A stretch of 64,000 bases of DNA from Halotalea alkalilenta DSM 17697 (GCF_000621205.1 NZ_KK211230.1:70243-134242); one strand, 5' to 3'; positions 8,057-17,915 are shown, counted from the stretch's first letter. A program made the numbers and translations. Notes: generated by a model from the letters alone, not told the origin.

Positions 8057-8916
8057 ACATGACCGAGATGGGCGAGGTGGTCGCCTTCCTGCTGCGCTAT
8101 CGCACCGCCGAATCCCACCCGGCTGGTGGACGCAAACGCCGCGGCCCGCGTGTGGGCCAGCTTTCCGAGCGCGACGTCTGCGCGCTTTTGAACGGCGCCG
8201 AGGAGCACGAGCGCACCGCGCTCGCCGCGCTGCTCGAGGGCTTCGGCCTGCGTCTCACCGAACTTGGCGCCGGCGACTACCCCGGCATCCAGCCGGGCGC
8301 GCGGGTCTATCTGCTGCTGCCCGACCCCGAGGCGGAGCTGCCGCCGCTGTTTTCGCTCGACCCCAGCTTCGCCGCCCTGCGCCTGCGCCAGGAGAGCAAG
8401 GGCGAGCTGGCGCAGTGGTTCCTGCAGCTGTGGATGCTGACCATGACCCTGCTCTATACCCGCTGCAACCGCGCGCCCTCCGATGTCAGCCGCTACCAGG
8501 AGGCGACCTTCTGCGCCGAGGAGCTGGTGGAGCTTACGCGCGAGCAGCTCGAATACCTGCGCGGGCTCGGCGAGCGGGCGCCGCGCTCGAGCAGGGTGCT
8601 GCTCGAGGAGCGCGGCGAGGACCTCGCCCGCCGCGTGCGCGGCTTCATCGAGCTGCTCGCCCGCGCAGGCCACCTTGAGCATCCGCGTGAGAACGAAAGC
8701 GCGCAGGAGGTCTGGCAGCAGACCCTGCTCGGCGCCGTCGAGGTCGCCTCGATCAGCGTTCACCACCTGCGTCATCTGATCGAGGCCACCGCGGCCGCGG
8801 AAGAAGAGCATCCGCTCGGAGCTTGGCTCGGGACGGGAGGCGGCACTGGCGCGGATGCCCCGGCCGGTGACAGCGAAGCAGTCGACCAGCCATTGGATCA
8901 GGAGAACTCTCGATGA
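8053..8916 (+). CDS. MukE/MksE/JetB-like (KITE) subunit of SMC complex
   Basis: 287 residues, overlapping both neighbours by ATGA junctions at 8053-8056 and 8913-8916. KITE proteins are dimeric winged-helix subunits that bind the kleisin. The central part has alternating helices and a hydrophobic core (LAQWFLQLWMLTMTLLYTRCN) while residues from about 255 on are a disordered Gly/Ala/Asp-rich tail. An ATGAACATG gives two possible starts two codons apart. Function is inferred mainly from the operon. Confidence 0.7.
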   Translation: MNMTEMGEVVAFLLRYRTAESHPAGGRKRRGPRVGQLSERDVCALLNGAEEHERTALAALLEGFGLRLTELGAGDYPGIQPGARVYLLLPDPEAELPPLFSLDPSFAALRLRQESKGELAQWFLQLWMLTMTLLYTRCNRAPSDVSRYQEATFCAEELVELTREQLEYLRGLGERAPRSSRVLLEERGEDLARRVRGFIELLARAGHLEHPRENESAQEVWQQTLLGAVEVASISVHHLRHLIEATAAAEEEHPLGAWLGTGGGTGADAPAGDSEAVDQPLDQENSR

Positions 8917-11900
8917 GCGTGATCAACCGGATCGAGGTCGCCAACCTGCTCAACAAGCACGGCGATATCGGTTCTCCCTGGGACGCCAAGATGCGCCACC
9001 TGCTGCTCGACCTGCGCGGTCAGTCGAGCGCGATCAGCATGGAGAACGGCTTCGGTAAGACTACCCTGGCCGAGGCGCTGATCGGCCTGCTGGCTCGCGA
9101 CCGTACCCTGCTTTCGCGCACTCGCACCAAGTGTTCACCGGCCAACGTCGGCGGCCAGGCGAGGAGCTGGACCCATCTACGGGTCGAATTCCGCGCAGGC
9201 TCGGGCGGCGCGCAGAGCGACCTGCTCGCCGAGAGCGGGCTGGAGAGCGGTGGCGAGACCTTCGTCTTCGGCTGCCACGGCTACAGCGACTCGGGCAGCC
9301 TCGGCTTCTACCACTACGCGGGACGGCTCGAACAGCTCCCGGTCCACTACCTGACCCGCGACGACAAGCTGGCGCTGTCGAGCAACGCCGACTTCCTCGC
9401 CGCGATGAAGGCCCTCGACGTCCAGCGCGGCGCCAGCCGCGAGGAGTGGCTCGATGCAGTGGGCGAGCACATCTCGCGACGCGAACTGGCGCAGATGGCG
9501 GCGTTCCAGAAGGAGGGCGGCGCCGACAAGAGCCAGATCTTCAATGCCATTCGTCCACGCGCCGGGGAGAAGCCCGACCAGGCGTTCTTCTTCGAGGTGC
9601 TGGCGCCGCAGATCCTGCTCGGTGCGATGCGCGGCGAGAGCGACGAGAACGAAGAGCTGATCGAGGAGGTGATCCTCAACTCGGGCCACAAGGTTTCGAC
9701 GCTTCGCCACAACCTCGACGAGGCCGAGCGTGACCTAGGGCGCGCCGAGCACAAGGTCGCCAAGCTCTCCGCGCTCAACGCCCAGGGGCTCGAGCTGATC
9801 GAGGCGCGGGTAGGCTTGAGCGCGCTCGATGACGAGATCGAGGGCGTCGAAAGGTTGCTCGGTGGCGGCGCCATCGGCGGGCTGCCCGGGCTGCCGGCGA
9901 GCGACGAGGAGCCGGCGCGCTGGTGCGCCTGGGGGCTCGAGGAGGAAGGGCGCCCGCGCGTCGCGGTGGCGTTCATCGCCAGGCTCTGCGCGCAGTCGAG
10001 CGCCGATGTCGAGGCCGCGCTCACCGCGCGCGGCCAGGCGGTGGCGCGCCATCGTCGGCTGGTCGCGCTGCCCGAGGCAGGCTGGCTCGACGATGAGCGC
10101 GCGGCGCATCTCGACTACCGCCAGGCGCGCGACTATCTCAAGCAGCACGCGGGTTTTTCCGATGAGCAGGCGCGCCGGCAGGCTGTGGAGATTTTCGAAG
10201 AGGCGATCGAGGCGTTCGAGAGCGCCGGCGGCAATCCGTATCGGGTCGAGGTGATCGCCGACCGCGCCCACCTCGCCAGTCTCGAGGAGCAGCGCGCGCG
10301 GGCCGAGCGCGAGGTCGAGCGGCTGGAGACCGAGCGCGAACGCCTCGATGCTCGCCACCAATCCTTCGCCGACAACCAGAGCTTCTATCAGCAGGCCCTC
10401 TCCGACGGGCTGTTCGAGGCCGCCGAACTGGATGATCTCGCCGGGCTCGAGGCGCTGGAGGCGCGCTGCCAGGCGCAGGCCCGCGAGGCGTTCGAGGCGC
10501 TCTCCAGCCACCAGCGCCAGCGCGGCGAATGGGCCAGGCCCTATGCCGACTATCTCGCCTTCGTCGAGCGTCATCCGGGCGACACCCCCGAGACCCTGCT
10601 CGAGCTCAAGGAGGCCCGCAGCGCCGAGCTCGAGGAGCGCATTGCCCTGCTCGAGGGCGAGCTCGAGACGGTCGAGCGCGATTTCGCCGCTGCCCAGGCC
10701 CGGCTCGATGCGCTGGCGCTCGAGCGCCAGCCGCTGCAGAGCGAGCTCGACCAGCTCGGTGGCGGGGTCGAGGCGTGGCGCGAGTTCCAGTCGCGCTGGC
10801 CCGATCAGCAGGCCGCTGGCCTCTGGCACGCGCGCCGAAGCGCGCTCGATGCGCTCGAAGCCGAGCTTGGCGAATGCCAGCGCCGGCGCGACGAGGCCGA
10901 GCGGGAGCGGCTCGAACTGGTACTGCTCGAGCAGGACGCCGAGCGCTATCGCAAGCTCCACGGCGACGAGGAGCCGGTGCACCTGCGCCAGCGCCTGGTC
11001 GACGAGCGCCAGCGGGTCGACCGCGAGAGGGAACAGCTCGGCCGAGAGGCGCAGCGCTACGAAGGGCTGCTGCACGCACTCAAGGAGTTCCGCGAGGAGA
11101 GCGAGCTCACGCCCGAAGGCTGGCTCAAGGATGCGCGCGGACGCTATCCGAAGCTTCTGCGCGAGCGCGAGGCGCTGCTCGAGGGGATCGCGGCCCGCGA
11201 GGCCTATCTCGCGCGCCTGAGCGAGGATCCGCTGGCGCGCCAGCAGGTCGAGGCCGAGGCGCACGCCTGCCTGAATGAAGCGGGGATCGATTTCGTCGCC
11301 CTGCATCAGCGCCTGAGCGCGGCGAGCGAGGACGCAGAGCGGCGCCGCGCCTGGCTCGCCCAGGCCGCCGGCTGCCTTTTCGCTCCGGTGGTCGACGGGG
11401 TCGAGCAGGCCGAACGAGCAGCCAGGCTCTTGCTCGAGCGCAACCTGGCCACGCTGGTGCTCGAGGGTGGGGCGCTGGCCGCGCGGATCGAAGCCGGGCA
11501 GCCGCCGCTCGGCGCGGTGGTCGGGCTCGAGACCCTGGCGGTCAAGGCCGCGCTCGACCCGCGCCATCTCGACGAGCTGCGCACCCAGACCGAGCAGCGC
11601 ATGCAGGCCGAGCGCCTTCGCCTGGCGGCGCTGGAGGAGGAGCTCGAGCGCCTCGACCCCGAGGGCTACGCCTACGCTTTGGCGCAGGCCGCGGCCAAGG
11701 CGCTCGAGCTCGAGGTCGAGACCGCGCTGCCCAAGCTTTCGATCGAGGCGGGCGCGCTCGCCGAGCGTGAGGCGCTGCTCGACCAGCGCTTGAGCCCCGA
11801 GGGGGTGAGCTGCATCCAGGGCCTGCTGCGCTTCATGGAGCGCGGCGGCGCGGCCGCGCTAGAGCAGACGCTGGCGCGGCTCGCCGAGGCCGACGAACGG

Positions 11901-13754
11901 CTGCCGGAACTGCGTGCGACGCGCGAGCGCCAGGCGCTCGAGATCGAGCGCTTCGGGGCGCTGTGGCTGACCGTCGAGCGCTTCCACCAGCATGGCGGCG
12001 AGCAGGCCCTGACCCGGCTGGAAGCGCAGCTCGCGCTGCTCGACCAGCAGCGCGAAGCGGGGAGCGAGCGGCGCGCAGCGGCGAGCGAACGCCGCGAGCG
12101 GCTGCGCGGTGAGCTGCTCGATGCGCGCCGTGCGTACGAGTCGGTGTTCGCCGACGGCGAGCGCGCCACGCTGAAGGGGCTGGTCGAGTTTCTCGATGCC
12201 GGTGGCGTCGGCTTCATGGCGGTGGCCGACCAGCAGCAGGCGCTGCTCGATGAGCGGCTGCAAGCGGCCAACCGCCGTGCCGGCTTCGACTTCGAGCGCG
12301 TTCGCGGCTATCTCGAAGTGGTCCAGCAGGGCGCCGGCGGTAAGCGCTTGGAGCGCGAACTCGCCGAGCTCAAGGGCGCGATCAAGGAGGCTCGCGACGG
12401 GCTCAAGGCGAGCCAACGCGAGCATGCCGAGACGCTCACCCGGATCACTCGCCATCGCCGGGTGCTGAGCGCGCTCGACCGTCTCGGCCATGCCTGGCTC
12501 GAGCGCCTGCGCCAGCTGCCCAAAGGCTGGCGCGAGCGCATCGCGCTTGCTCCGGCGGGCGAGCCCGATGAATCGCTGCGCGCGCTCGACGCCGCCCTCG
12601 ATGAGTGGCGTCGCAGTGCGGTCGACCCGCTCGAAACCGACGCCGATGCCGATCGGCTGCTGGGGCTCTCCCAGCGCCTGCTCGACGGTCTCGAGGCGCT
12701 GCGCCTGGGCGAGCGCGGGCGCGAGCGCGACCGGCTGGGCCGGGAAATCCAGCGCCTCGAGCTCAAGCTCGGCAAGGCGCTGTTCGACGCGCTCGAAGGC
12801 GGGTTGTTCAATGCCCTCGAGCGCGCCCGGCTCGAGGCCTTGTCGAGTCTCGACCCCACCGCGCTGGATGGCCTCGAAGGGCTCCATGCCCAGCTCACCG
12901 AGCAGCTGGCCGAACACCGCCAGCGGGTCGAGCAGCTCAACGCCTCGCGCGGGCAGATCGAGGAGACCCTGGTCGAACGTCTCGGCTCGATCACCGTCGA
13001 CGCCGCCGCCAACCTCGATATCCTCAAACGCGTCGCCAAGCGCAGTGCCAGCGGCGGCGCTTTCTTCGAGGTCCGCGCTGAGCTGATCGAGCTCGACCAG
13101 GTCCATCGCCTGATCGAGACGCTGCTCGCCGAGATCGACGAGCACCTCGACCAGCGCCGCCGTCGCGAGGCCGACGATGCCAGCCAGCAAGCCAAGCGCG
13201 ACGCCGAGCTGACCAAGCGCATCCGCCAGCGGATCTACCGCGGGCTTTTCACCCACGTCTCGATCCGGCTCAAGCACGACGCCATCCGCCCCCACGGTCG
13301 GCTGTTCTCGCTCAATGAAGGCATGTCCGAAGGCCAGCGCGAAGCCGTCTCACTGATGTGGCTGGTCAAGCTCTCCGAATTCGCCATCGAACGCGAACTG
13401 CGCGAACTCAGCGCCAGCCAGCGCAGCCGCGGCCAGGTCCAGCGCGAAAGCGTGATCCTCCTCGACGGGCTGTTCTCCAAGCTCTCGCACCGCAAGATGA
13501 TCCAGGACTCGCTCGAGTCGCTGCGCAACACCCGCGGGCGCTTCCAGATGATCGGCCTGATCCACAACCCCAACTACGAAAACGATCCCGGCATCTTTCC
13601 CACCTACCTGGTCGGTAGCGTGATCGGCGCCCGCCACGGCCAAGGCGGGCACGTACTGGTGCGCGACGGCGAAGTGGTCGAGCCCGAAGCGGTGGGCCGC
13701 AGCGAAGGGGAGGCGAGCCTGTTCGGGATCAGGGTGAGGGAGAAGCAGGGGTAG
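8913..13754 (+). CDS. MukB/MksB/JetC-like SMC ATPase, 1613 residues
   Basis: Large SMC-type ATPase. The P-loop is NGFGKTTL with Lys49, preceded by SME where most P-loops have G-x. Two very long Glu/Arg/Leu/Ala-rich coiled coils (about 240-800 and 900-1400) flank a hinge-like globular region (about 800-890). At the C-terminus are the signature MSEGQ (1471-1475), a Walker B VILLDGLF with Asp1518 and Gly1519 where the catalytic Glu is expected, and an H-loop His1551 in LIHNPNYEND. At 1613 residues it is longer than typical MksB or JetC and near MukB size. AGGAG precedes the start. It should load DNA with the two subunits encoded just upstream, for chromosome organisation or plasmid defence. Confidence 0.85.
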   Translation: MSVINRIEVANLLNKHGDIGSPWDAKMRHLLLDLRGQSSAISMENGFGKTTLAEALIGLLARDRTLLSRTRTKCSPANVGGQARSWTHLRVEFRAGSGGAQSDLLAESGLESGGETFVFGCHGYSDSGSLGFYHYAGRLEQLPVHYLTRDDKLALSSNADFLAAMKALDVQRGASREEWLDAVGEHISRRELAQMAAFQKEGGADKSQIFNAIRPRAGEKPDQAFFFEVLAPQILLGAMRGESDENEELIEEVILNSGHKVSTLRHNLDEAERDLGRAEHKVAKLSALNAQGLELIEARVGLSALDDEIEGVERLLGGGAIGGLPGLPASDEEPARWCAWGLEEEGRPRVAVAFIARLCAQSSADVEAALTARGQAVARHRRLVALPEAGWLDDERAAHLDYRQARDYLKQHAGFSDEQARRQAVEIFEEAIEAFESAGGNPYRVEVIADRAHLASLEEQRARAEREVERLETERERLDARHQSFADNQSFYQQALSDGLFEAAELDDLAGLEALEARCQAQAREAFEALSSHQRQRGEWARPYADYLAFVERHPGDTPETLLELKEARSAELEERIALLEGELETVERDFAAAQARLDALALERQPLQSELDQLGGGVEAWREFQSRWPDQQAAGLWHARRSALDALEAELGECQRRRDEAERERLELVLLEQDAERYRKLHGDEEPVHLRQRLVDERQRVDREREQLGREAQRYEGLLHALKEFREESELTPEGWLKDARGRYPKLLREREALLEGIAAREAYLARLSEDPLARQQVEAEAHACLNEAGIDFVALHQRLSAASEDAERRRAWLAQAAGCLFAPVVDGVEQAERAARLLLERNLATLVLEGGALAARIEAGQPPLGAVVGLETLAVKAALDPRHLDELRTQTEQRMQAERLRLAALEEELERLDPEGYAYALAQAAAKALELEVETALPKLSIEAGALAEREALLDQRLSPEGVSCIQGLLRFMERGGAAALEQTLARLAEADERLPELRATRERQALEIERFGALWLTVERFHQHGGEQALTRLEAQLALLDQQREAGSERRAAASERRERLRGELLDARRAYESVFADGERATLKGLVEFLDAGGVGFMAVADQQQALLDERLQAANRRAGFDFERVRGYLEVVQQGAGGKRLERELAELKGAIKEARDGLKASQREHAETLTRITRHRRVLSALDRLGHAWLERLRQLPKGWRERIALAPAGEPDESLRALDAALDEWRRSAVDPLETDADADRLLGLSQRLLDGLEALRLGERGRERDRLGREIQRLELKLGKALFDALEGGLFNALERARLEALSSLDPTALDGLEGLHAQLTEQLAEHRQRVEQLNASRGQIEETLVERLGSITVDAAANLDILKRVAKRSASGGAFFEVRAELIELDQVHRLIETLLAEIDEHLDQRRRREADDASQQAKRDAELTKRIRQRIYRGLFTHVSIRLKHDAIRPHGRLFSLNEGMSEGQREAVSLMWLVKLSEFAIERELRELSASQRSRGQVQRESVILLDGLFSKLSHRKMIQDSLESLRNTRGRFQMIGLIHNPNYENDPGIFPTYLVGSVIGARHGQGGHVLVRDGEVVEPEAVGRSEGEASLFGIRVREKQG

Positions 13755-13774
13755 AAGAAGCAAGGGTAGGATCG

Positions 13775-13802
13775 AAAAAGCGCTCCAGGAGGGGCGCTTT
13801 TT
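13775..13802. terminator. Bidirectional terminator after SMC operon
   Basis: AAAAAGCGCTCC (13775-13786) pairs with GGGGCGCTTTTT (13791-13802) around an AGGA loop, giving A-run and T-run on the two sides. It lies between convergent genes and can serve both. It also shows that no fourth gene (JetD/MksG) follows in the SMC operon. Confidence 0.85.
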
Positions 13803-13850
13803 CACCTTGGATTGGGCTTGCGTTGGCATCGAGGCCGGGATGGCCGGCCC

Positions 13851-14447
13851 TCATCTCCTGCGTGCGATGATATCGAATCGATGCCAACGTTTAGGGCCTC
13901 TCATGCTGCTCCCATCCTCTTCGATCTCGGCAAACGAGAGCACTTCGAATTCGAGCAATGAAGCTTCCGCCTGGGCCAGGGAGTGAAAGGTCATCGTCGG
14001 TATGCTTGACCACCCGTCCCTGTCTCCAAGCAAGTTGCCGACGAACAGCCCGCCCGGCACCAGTGCGCGAGTGATCAATGCCCATAGCCGTGGAAAACCA
14101 TCCGGGTGGCAGAAGGGCAAGCTCATTCCCGCGAACACCAATGACGATGAGGGCAGCGGGCCGAGACTTTCGAAATGGCTGGTGACGGTGGTCAAACGGC
14201 CTTGCGGTAAGCGTTGCGCAATCGCCTCTACCCTATCGATCGCCGATCGTTGCTTGTCCACTGCGTGGACGCTCCAACCCCTCTCCAACAGCAGCCCGCT
14301 TTCGAGTCCCGCGCCGCAGCCCAGGTCCACAGCAGATTGGCGCTGGTCCGGTGCGATCATGGCAAGAGCGCGTCGGAGCAAGGGTGAGCCTTCGCGTCTC
14401 TCATTGAGCCTGTAGTAACGCTCCCAGCCGTCCGGGTATTCCATCAT
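13851..14447 (-). CDS. Class I SAM-dependent methyltransferase
   Basis: 198 residues. Motif I is VDLGCGAG (about 41-48), followed by an acidic strand end in VHAVDKQ (motif II) and the LVPGGLFVGNLLGD region typical after motif IV. General shape resembles TehB-like methyltransferases; substrate unknown. I choose the ATG at 14447 because GAGG lies seven bases upstream. Transcribed toward the SMC operon, sharing the terminator at 13775-13802. Confidence 0.85.
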   Translation of the reverse strand: MMEYPDGWERYYRLNERREGSPLLRRALAMIAPDQRQSAVDLGCGAGLESGLLLERGWSVHAVDKQRSAIDRVEAIAQRLPQGRLTTVTSHFESLGPLPSSSLVFAGMSLPFCHPDGFPRLWALITRALVPGGLFVGNLLGDRDGWSSIPTMTFHSLAQAEASLLEFEVLSFAEIEEDGSSMRGPKRWHRFDIIARRR

Positions 14448-14456
14448 CAACCGGCC

Positions 14457-14585
14457 TCATGTCGGTATGCCTGATTGCCATGGGAGCTGAATGCGGACGC
14501 GGTTTTTCAACGGCGGCGCAGTCGAGTCTTCGGTAGGCGCTCTCGCATCGAGTCGCTCAAGCTGGGCGACAGTTTTGATGCTCAT
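14457..14585 (-). CDS. Possible 42-residue leader peptide upstream of methyltransferase
   Basis: A short open frame starting MSIKTVAQLERLDARAP and ending with a TGA that overlaps the methyltransferase's GAGG ribosome-binding site. Its hydrophilic N-terminus and tight spacing make co-translation possible. There is only a weak ribosome-binding site of its own and no recognised family, so it may not be a gene. Confidence 0.3.
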   Translation of the reverse strand: MSIKTVAQLERLDARAPTEDSTAPPLKNRVRIQLPWQSGIPT

Positions 14586-14721
14586 GGTCCGCTTTTTATC
14601 TTTCTTTTTCGACAAAAAAAAGCTGATGCTCGGTAAATAAAACTCGTTGGTATGCATTATTTGCACTTCCTATGATGTTTTCAGGCGCTAAATAACCGAT
14701 CCTTCCTTGCGAGGCAGTGAC

Positions 14722-15795
14722 ATGCGTTCATCCAATAACAATACAAAGTTTTCCTTGGTGGTGCTGATGGTCGTGCTGTGCGGATCTTCCGGTTTGGCCA
14801 GCGCGGCAGAGATCACAGTGATGGGGTATAGGTCGGGTGGCTTCCAAGAGAACTACCAAAAGGCCGTTATCGACCCGTTCAATGCGTCCCACCCCGAGGT
14901 TCATGTGACTTTCTACGGTGTGCAGAATGCAGCCGTATCCTTGGGATTGCTGCGGGCGCAAAGGGCCAACCCGCAAGCCGATGCAGTGATTTACGATCTT
15001 TCCGTGGCCAAGATCGCCAAGGATGAGGGCCTGATCGACGAGATCGATATGGCCAAGGTGCCCAACGCCGAACGGTTGGGCTCGATTGGCCGCGAACTGG
15101 GGGGATACGCGTTACCGCTGACCTACGATACTTTCACACTGGTATTCAACCAGCAGGTCTTCGCTGACGGCGCGCCGGACAGCTGGAAAGCATTGTGGGA
15201 TCCGCAGCATCGTGGACGTGTGGTGGTTCCTGCACAAGGCGGTGGCGATATACAAGCCATCGCGCTCACTTTGCTGACCAACCATATGTTGGGTGCGGAT
15301 AGCGATGAGACCATCGAACCCGCGATCGAAGCGTTGATCGAGTTGGCACCAGCGGTGCAGACCTGGGAACCGAAGCCGGAGCAGTACACTTTAGTGGCCA
15401 ATGGCTCGGCCGATATCAGTGTTGGCTGGAACGCACGCAGCCAGTATTTCATCGACCAGTCCGAGGGACTGCTCGGCACGGTGGCACCTCAGGAAGGTAC
15501 GCTCACCCAGGTCAATGTGATCAGTCCGATTGCTGGTTCGGCCAATCCGGATGCCACCCAAACCTTCATTGATTACGCGCTCAGCGCTGAAGCCCAGCAG
15601 CGATTTTCCGAACTGATGTATTACGCACCGACCAATATAGACGCAGTACTCGACCCATCGGTCGAAGAACGCGTCCCCTTTCTCGACGACACCCAGCACG
15701 ACAAGTTGTTGCCGGTGGATTGGATGAAAATCGCTGCTGCCCGCGATGAACTGCTGAACCCCTGGCGGCGCCAGATCATTCCTGCCAGCCGGTAA
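14722..15795 (+). CDS. ABC transporter substrate-binding protein, Pot-type (polyamine/opine family)
   Basis: 357 residues with a clear signal peptide ending near ASAAE (about residue 25). The mature part has the two-lobe family-1 fold of spermidine/putrescine-binding proteins: the ITVMGYRSGGF start, PQADAVIYDLS, and the YALPLTYDTFTLVFNQQVF hinge region. It delivers solute to the permeases encoded downstream. GAGG lies seven bases before the ATG, which decides the start. First gene of a transporter-enzyme operon running to about 21.0 kb. Ligand unknown. Confidence 0.88.
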   Translation: MRSSNNNTKFSLVVLMVVLCGSSGLASAAEITVMGYRSGGFQENYQKAVIDPFNASHPEVHVTFYGVQNAAVSLGLLRAQRANPQADAVIYDLSVAKIAKDEGLIDEIDMAKVPNAERLGSIGRELGGYALPLTYDTFTLVFNQQVFADGAPDSWKALWDPQHRGRVVVPAQGGGDIQAIALTLLTNHMLGADSDETIEPAIEALIELAPAVQTWEPKPEQYTLVANGSADISVGWNARSQYFIDQSEGLLGTVAPQEGTLTQVNVISPIAGSANPDATQTFIDYALSAEAQQRFSELMYYAPTNIDAVLDPSVEERVPFLDDTQHDKLLPVDWMKIAAARDELLNPWRRQIIPASR

Positions 15796-15851
15796 GGTAC
15801 GAGCGGTAATTTGCATCCCTCTTCCAATATAGCTGAGCAAGAAGGTTCATC

Positions 15852-16976
15852 ATGCAAACGACTTTATCCCAGTCGCCGGTCGACTCCTTGCCGGTGCGGT
15901 CGTCCGACGCTTCTTTCCTTCGCTTGGAGGCCATCACCAAGCAATATGGTTCTAACTCGCCCACCGTGGATCGGCTGGATCTGAATCTGGGCAAGGGGCA
16001 GCTGCTGGGATTGTTGGGTCCCTCGGGGTGTGGAAAGACGACGACTTTGAGGATGATCGCCGGCCTATTGCCGATCTCCGCGGGGCGAATCCTGATCGGC
16101 GACAACGATATCTCCCATCTGCCGCCGCACAAACGGGACATCGGTCTGGTGTTTCAGAACTATGCACTGTTTCCCCATATGAATGTTGGGGAGAACGTCG
16201 CCTTCGGCTTGACCATGCGCGGTATCGGTAAACGTGAGTCGTTGCGCCGCGCCGAAGAGGCTTTGGAAACGGTACGTCTGCCCGGGCTTGGCAAACGCCG
16301 GCCGAAGGAACTCTCAGGTGGTCAGCAGCAGCGAGTGGCATTGGCGCGGGCGCTGGTGATCAAGCCCCGGTTGCTGCTACTGGATGAACCGTTGTCCAAC
16401 CTGGATGCACAGCTGCGCGACCAGATGCGTATCGAGATCCGCGACATCCAGCAGCTGCTAGGCATCACTACTGTCTTCGTGACCCATGACCAGACCGAAG
16501 CGCTGACCATGTGCGATCAGGTGGGGGTGATGTACGGCGGCCGCTTGGCGCAGCTAGGGGCGCCCGAGGAAATCTACGAGCGCCCGGCCTCGATGTTCGT
16601 CGCCCAATTCGTCGGTCGGACCAATGTCTTGACCGGTGAACAGGTGAGCCATCAACAGGTTCGCATCGGTGGTGCGCGCTATCGCTGTAGCGGCGCCCGG
16701 CCCCATTGGCGTGGATTGAAGATTGCCATTCGTCCTCATCGGATCAGCCTGACGCCCAACCGTGACCCTAGTCTGCTGAGCACCGCGACCAATTGCGTCC
16801 AGGGACTGGTCGCGGCAATCACCTACATCGGCGATGTGTTGCAGTACGAGGTTGACATCGGTTGTGCACGTATCCGGGTGGAGACGCCGACCGGCTCTTC
16901 CAGGCTGCGCTACAAAGTGGGCGATTTAGTGATGTGCGAGTGGCTCCCTCAAGACATGCTGGCGTTCGAGGGTTGA
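15852..16976 (+). CDS. ABC transporter ATP-binding protein, PotA-like
   Basis: 374 residues. Walker A GPSGCGKTT (about 57-65), Q-loop in VFQNYALFPHM, signature LSGGQQQR, Walker B LLLLDEPLSNLD and H-loop FVTHDQ are all present. A TOBE domain follows from about residue 290, as in PotA and other CUT/polyamine ATPases. AAGG precedes the ATG. The next gene begins four bases past the stop. Confidence 0.93.
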   Translation: MQTTLSQSPVDSLPVRSSDASFLRLEAITKQYGSNSPTVDRLDLNLGKGQLLGLLGPSGCGKTTTLRMIAGLLPISAGRILIGDNDISHLPPHKRDIGLVFQNYALFPHMNVGENVAFGLTMRGIGKRESLRRAEEALETVRLPGLGKRRPKELSGGQQQRVALARALVIKPRLLLLDEPLSNLDAQLRDQMRIEIRDIQQLLGITTVFVTHDQTEALTMCDQVGVMYGGRLAQLGAPEEIYERPASMFVAQFVGRTNVLTGEQVSHQQVRIGGARYRCSGARPHWRGLKIAIRPHRISLTPNRDPSLLSTATNCVQGLVAAITYIGDVLQYEVDIGCARIRVETPTGSSRLRYKVGDLVMCEWLPQDMLAFEG

Positions 16977-16980
16977 CGAC

Positions 16981-17877
16981 ATGAAAATCCTGACCGCGAA
17001 TTCTTCTTCCCTTGGGCAGTTGAAAAATACGACCAAACCACGCTTGTGGTTGTGGGCCTTGGTGTTGCTGGTACCCCTTTTAGTGATCAATTTGGTCTCG
17101 TTCGTCGGGCCAATTACCCATCTGGTCCAGCTGTCTTTCCTGCAGAGCCGTGCCGGAGTGATAAGCGGTACCTACAGCCTGGAGAACTACGCCAACTTCT
17201 TCTCCGACGGTTATTACTGGGGCTTGATCGGTAATTCGCTGATGATGAGTTTTACCGTCACCTTGATCACTCTGGGATGCAGCTATCCGATCGCTCTGTT
17301 TCTCTACCGGATGTCTGCGAGCTCCTGGCGCAACGTGCTGTTCGTTTTGACCATCTCACCATTGTTGGTTAGCAGTGTGGTACGCACCTATGGCTGGATG
17401 GTCCTGCTCGGCGACCAGGGTGTTCTCAATAGTGCTTTGCTGGGAGCGGGGTTGCTCGATCATCCATTGCGCCTAGTCAACAACCGTATAGGTGTGGCGA
17501 TTGGCCTGGTTGAGACGCTAGTGCCCTACATGGTGCTGTCGCTGATGGCTGGCTTTGGCCGACTGGACCTGTCTCTCGAGGAAGCTGCAGCCTCGCTCGG
17601 CGCTAACCGCATCAAGCGCTTCTTCCGGATAATCCTGCCGCTCACCGTACCTGGGATTGCCCTGGGTTGCCTGCTCTGTTTCGTTCTCGCCATCAGTTCC
17701 TTCATTACCCCGAAGTTGCTCGGGGGAGGCCGAGTCTTTCTATTGGCTACCGAGATCTATGACCAAGCGGTGATCCAATTGGAATGGTCGATGGCTGCCA
17801 CGCTCTCGATCATCGTACTGCTGATTTTCGCGCTGACGCTGTTCCTTTACAGCCAGTTCGCCCGCCGTTTTGGCTGA
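16981..17877 (+). CDS. ABC transporter permease, PotB-like
   Basis: 298 residues, six predicted membrane segments beginning with LWLWALVLLVPLLVINLV. The EAA coupling loop reads EEAAASLGANRIKRFFRIILPLTVPG (about 200-225). Ribosome-binding site GAGGG is inside the end of the ATPase gene. It forms the channel with the following PotC-like protein. Confidence 0.92.
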   Translation: MKILTANSSSLGQLKNTTKPRLWLWALVLLVPLLVINLVSFVGPITHLVQLSFLQSRAGVISGTYSLENYANFFSDGYYWGLIGNSLMMSFTVTLITLGCSYPIALFLYRMSASSWRNVLFVLTISPLLVSSVVRTYGWMVLLGDQGVLNSALLGAGLLDHPLRLVNNRIGVAIGLVETLVPYMVLSLMAGFGRLDLSLEEAAASLGANRIKRFFRIILPLTVPGIALGCLLCFVLAISSFITPKLLGGGRVFLLATEIYDQAVIQLEWSMAATLSIIVLLIFALTLFLYSQFARRFG

Positions 17878-17915
17878 GCGGATTCTTTTCCATCCATCCA
17901 TGATCAGGAGGCCCC

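Noticed and set aside
9735-13295. Very long open frames antisense to the SMC gene
   Set aside because: They mirror the GC-rich, Glu/Leu/Arg-rich coding of the SMC gene on the other strand, have low-complexity products and no ribosome-binding sites.
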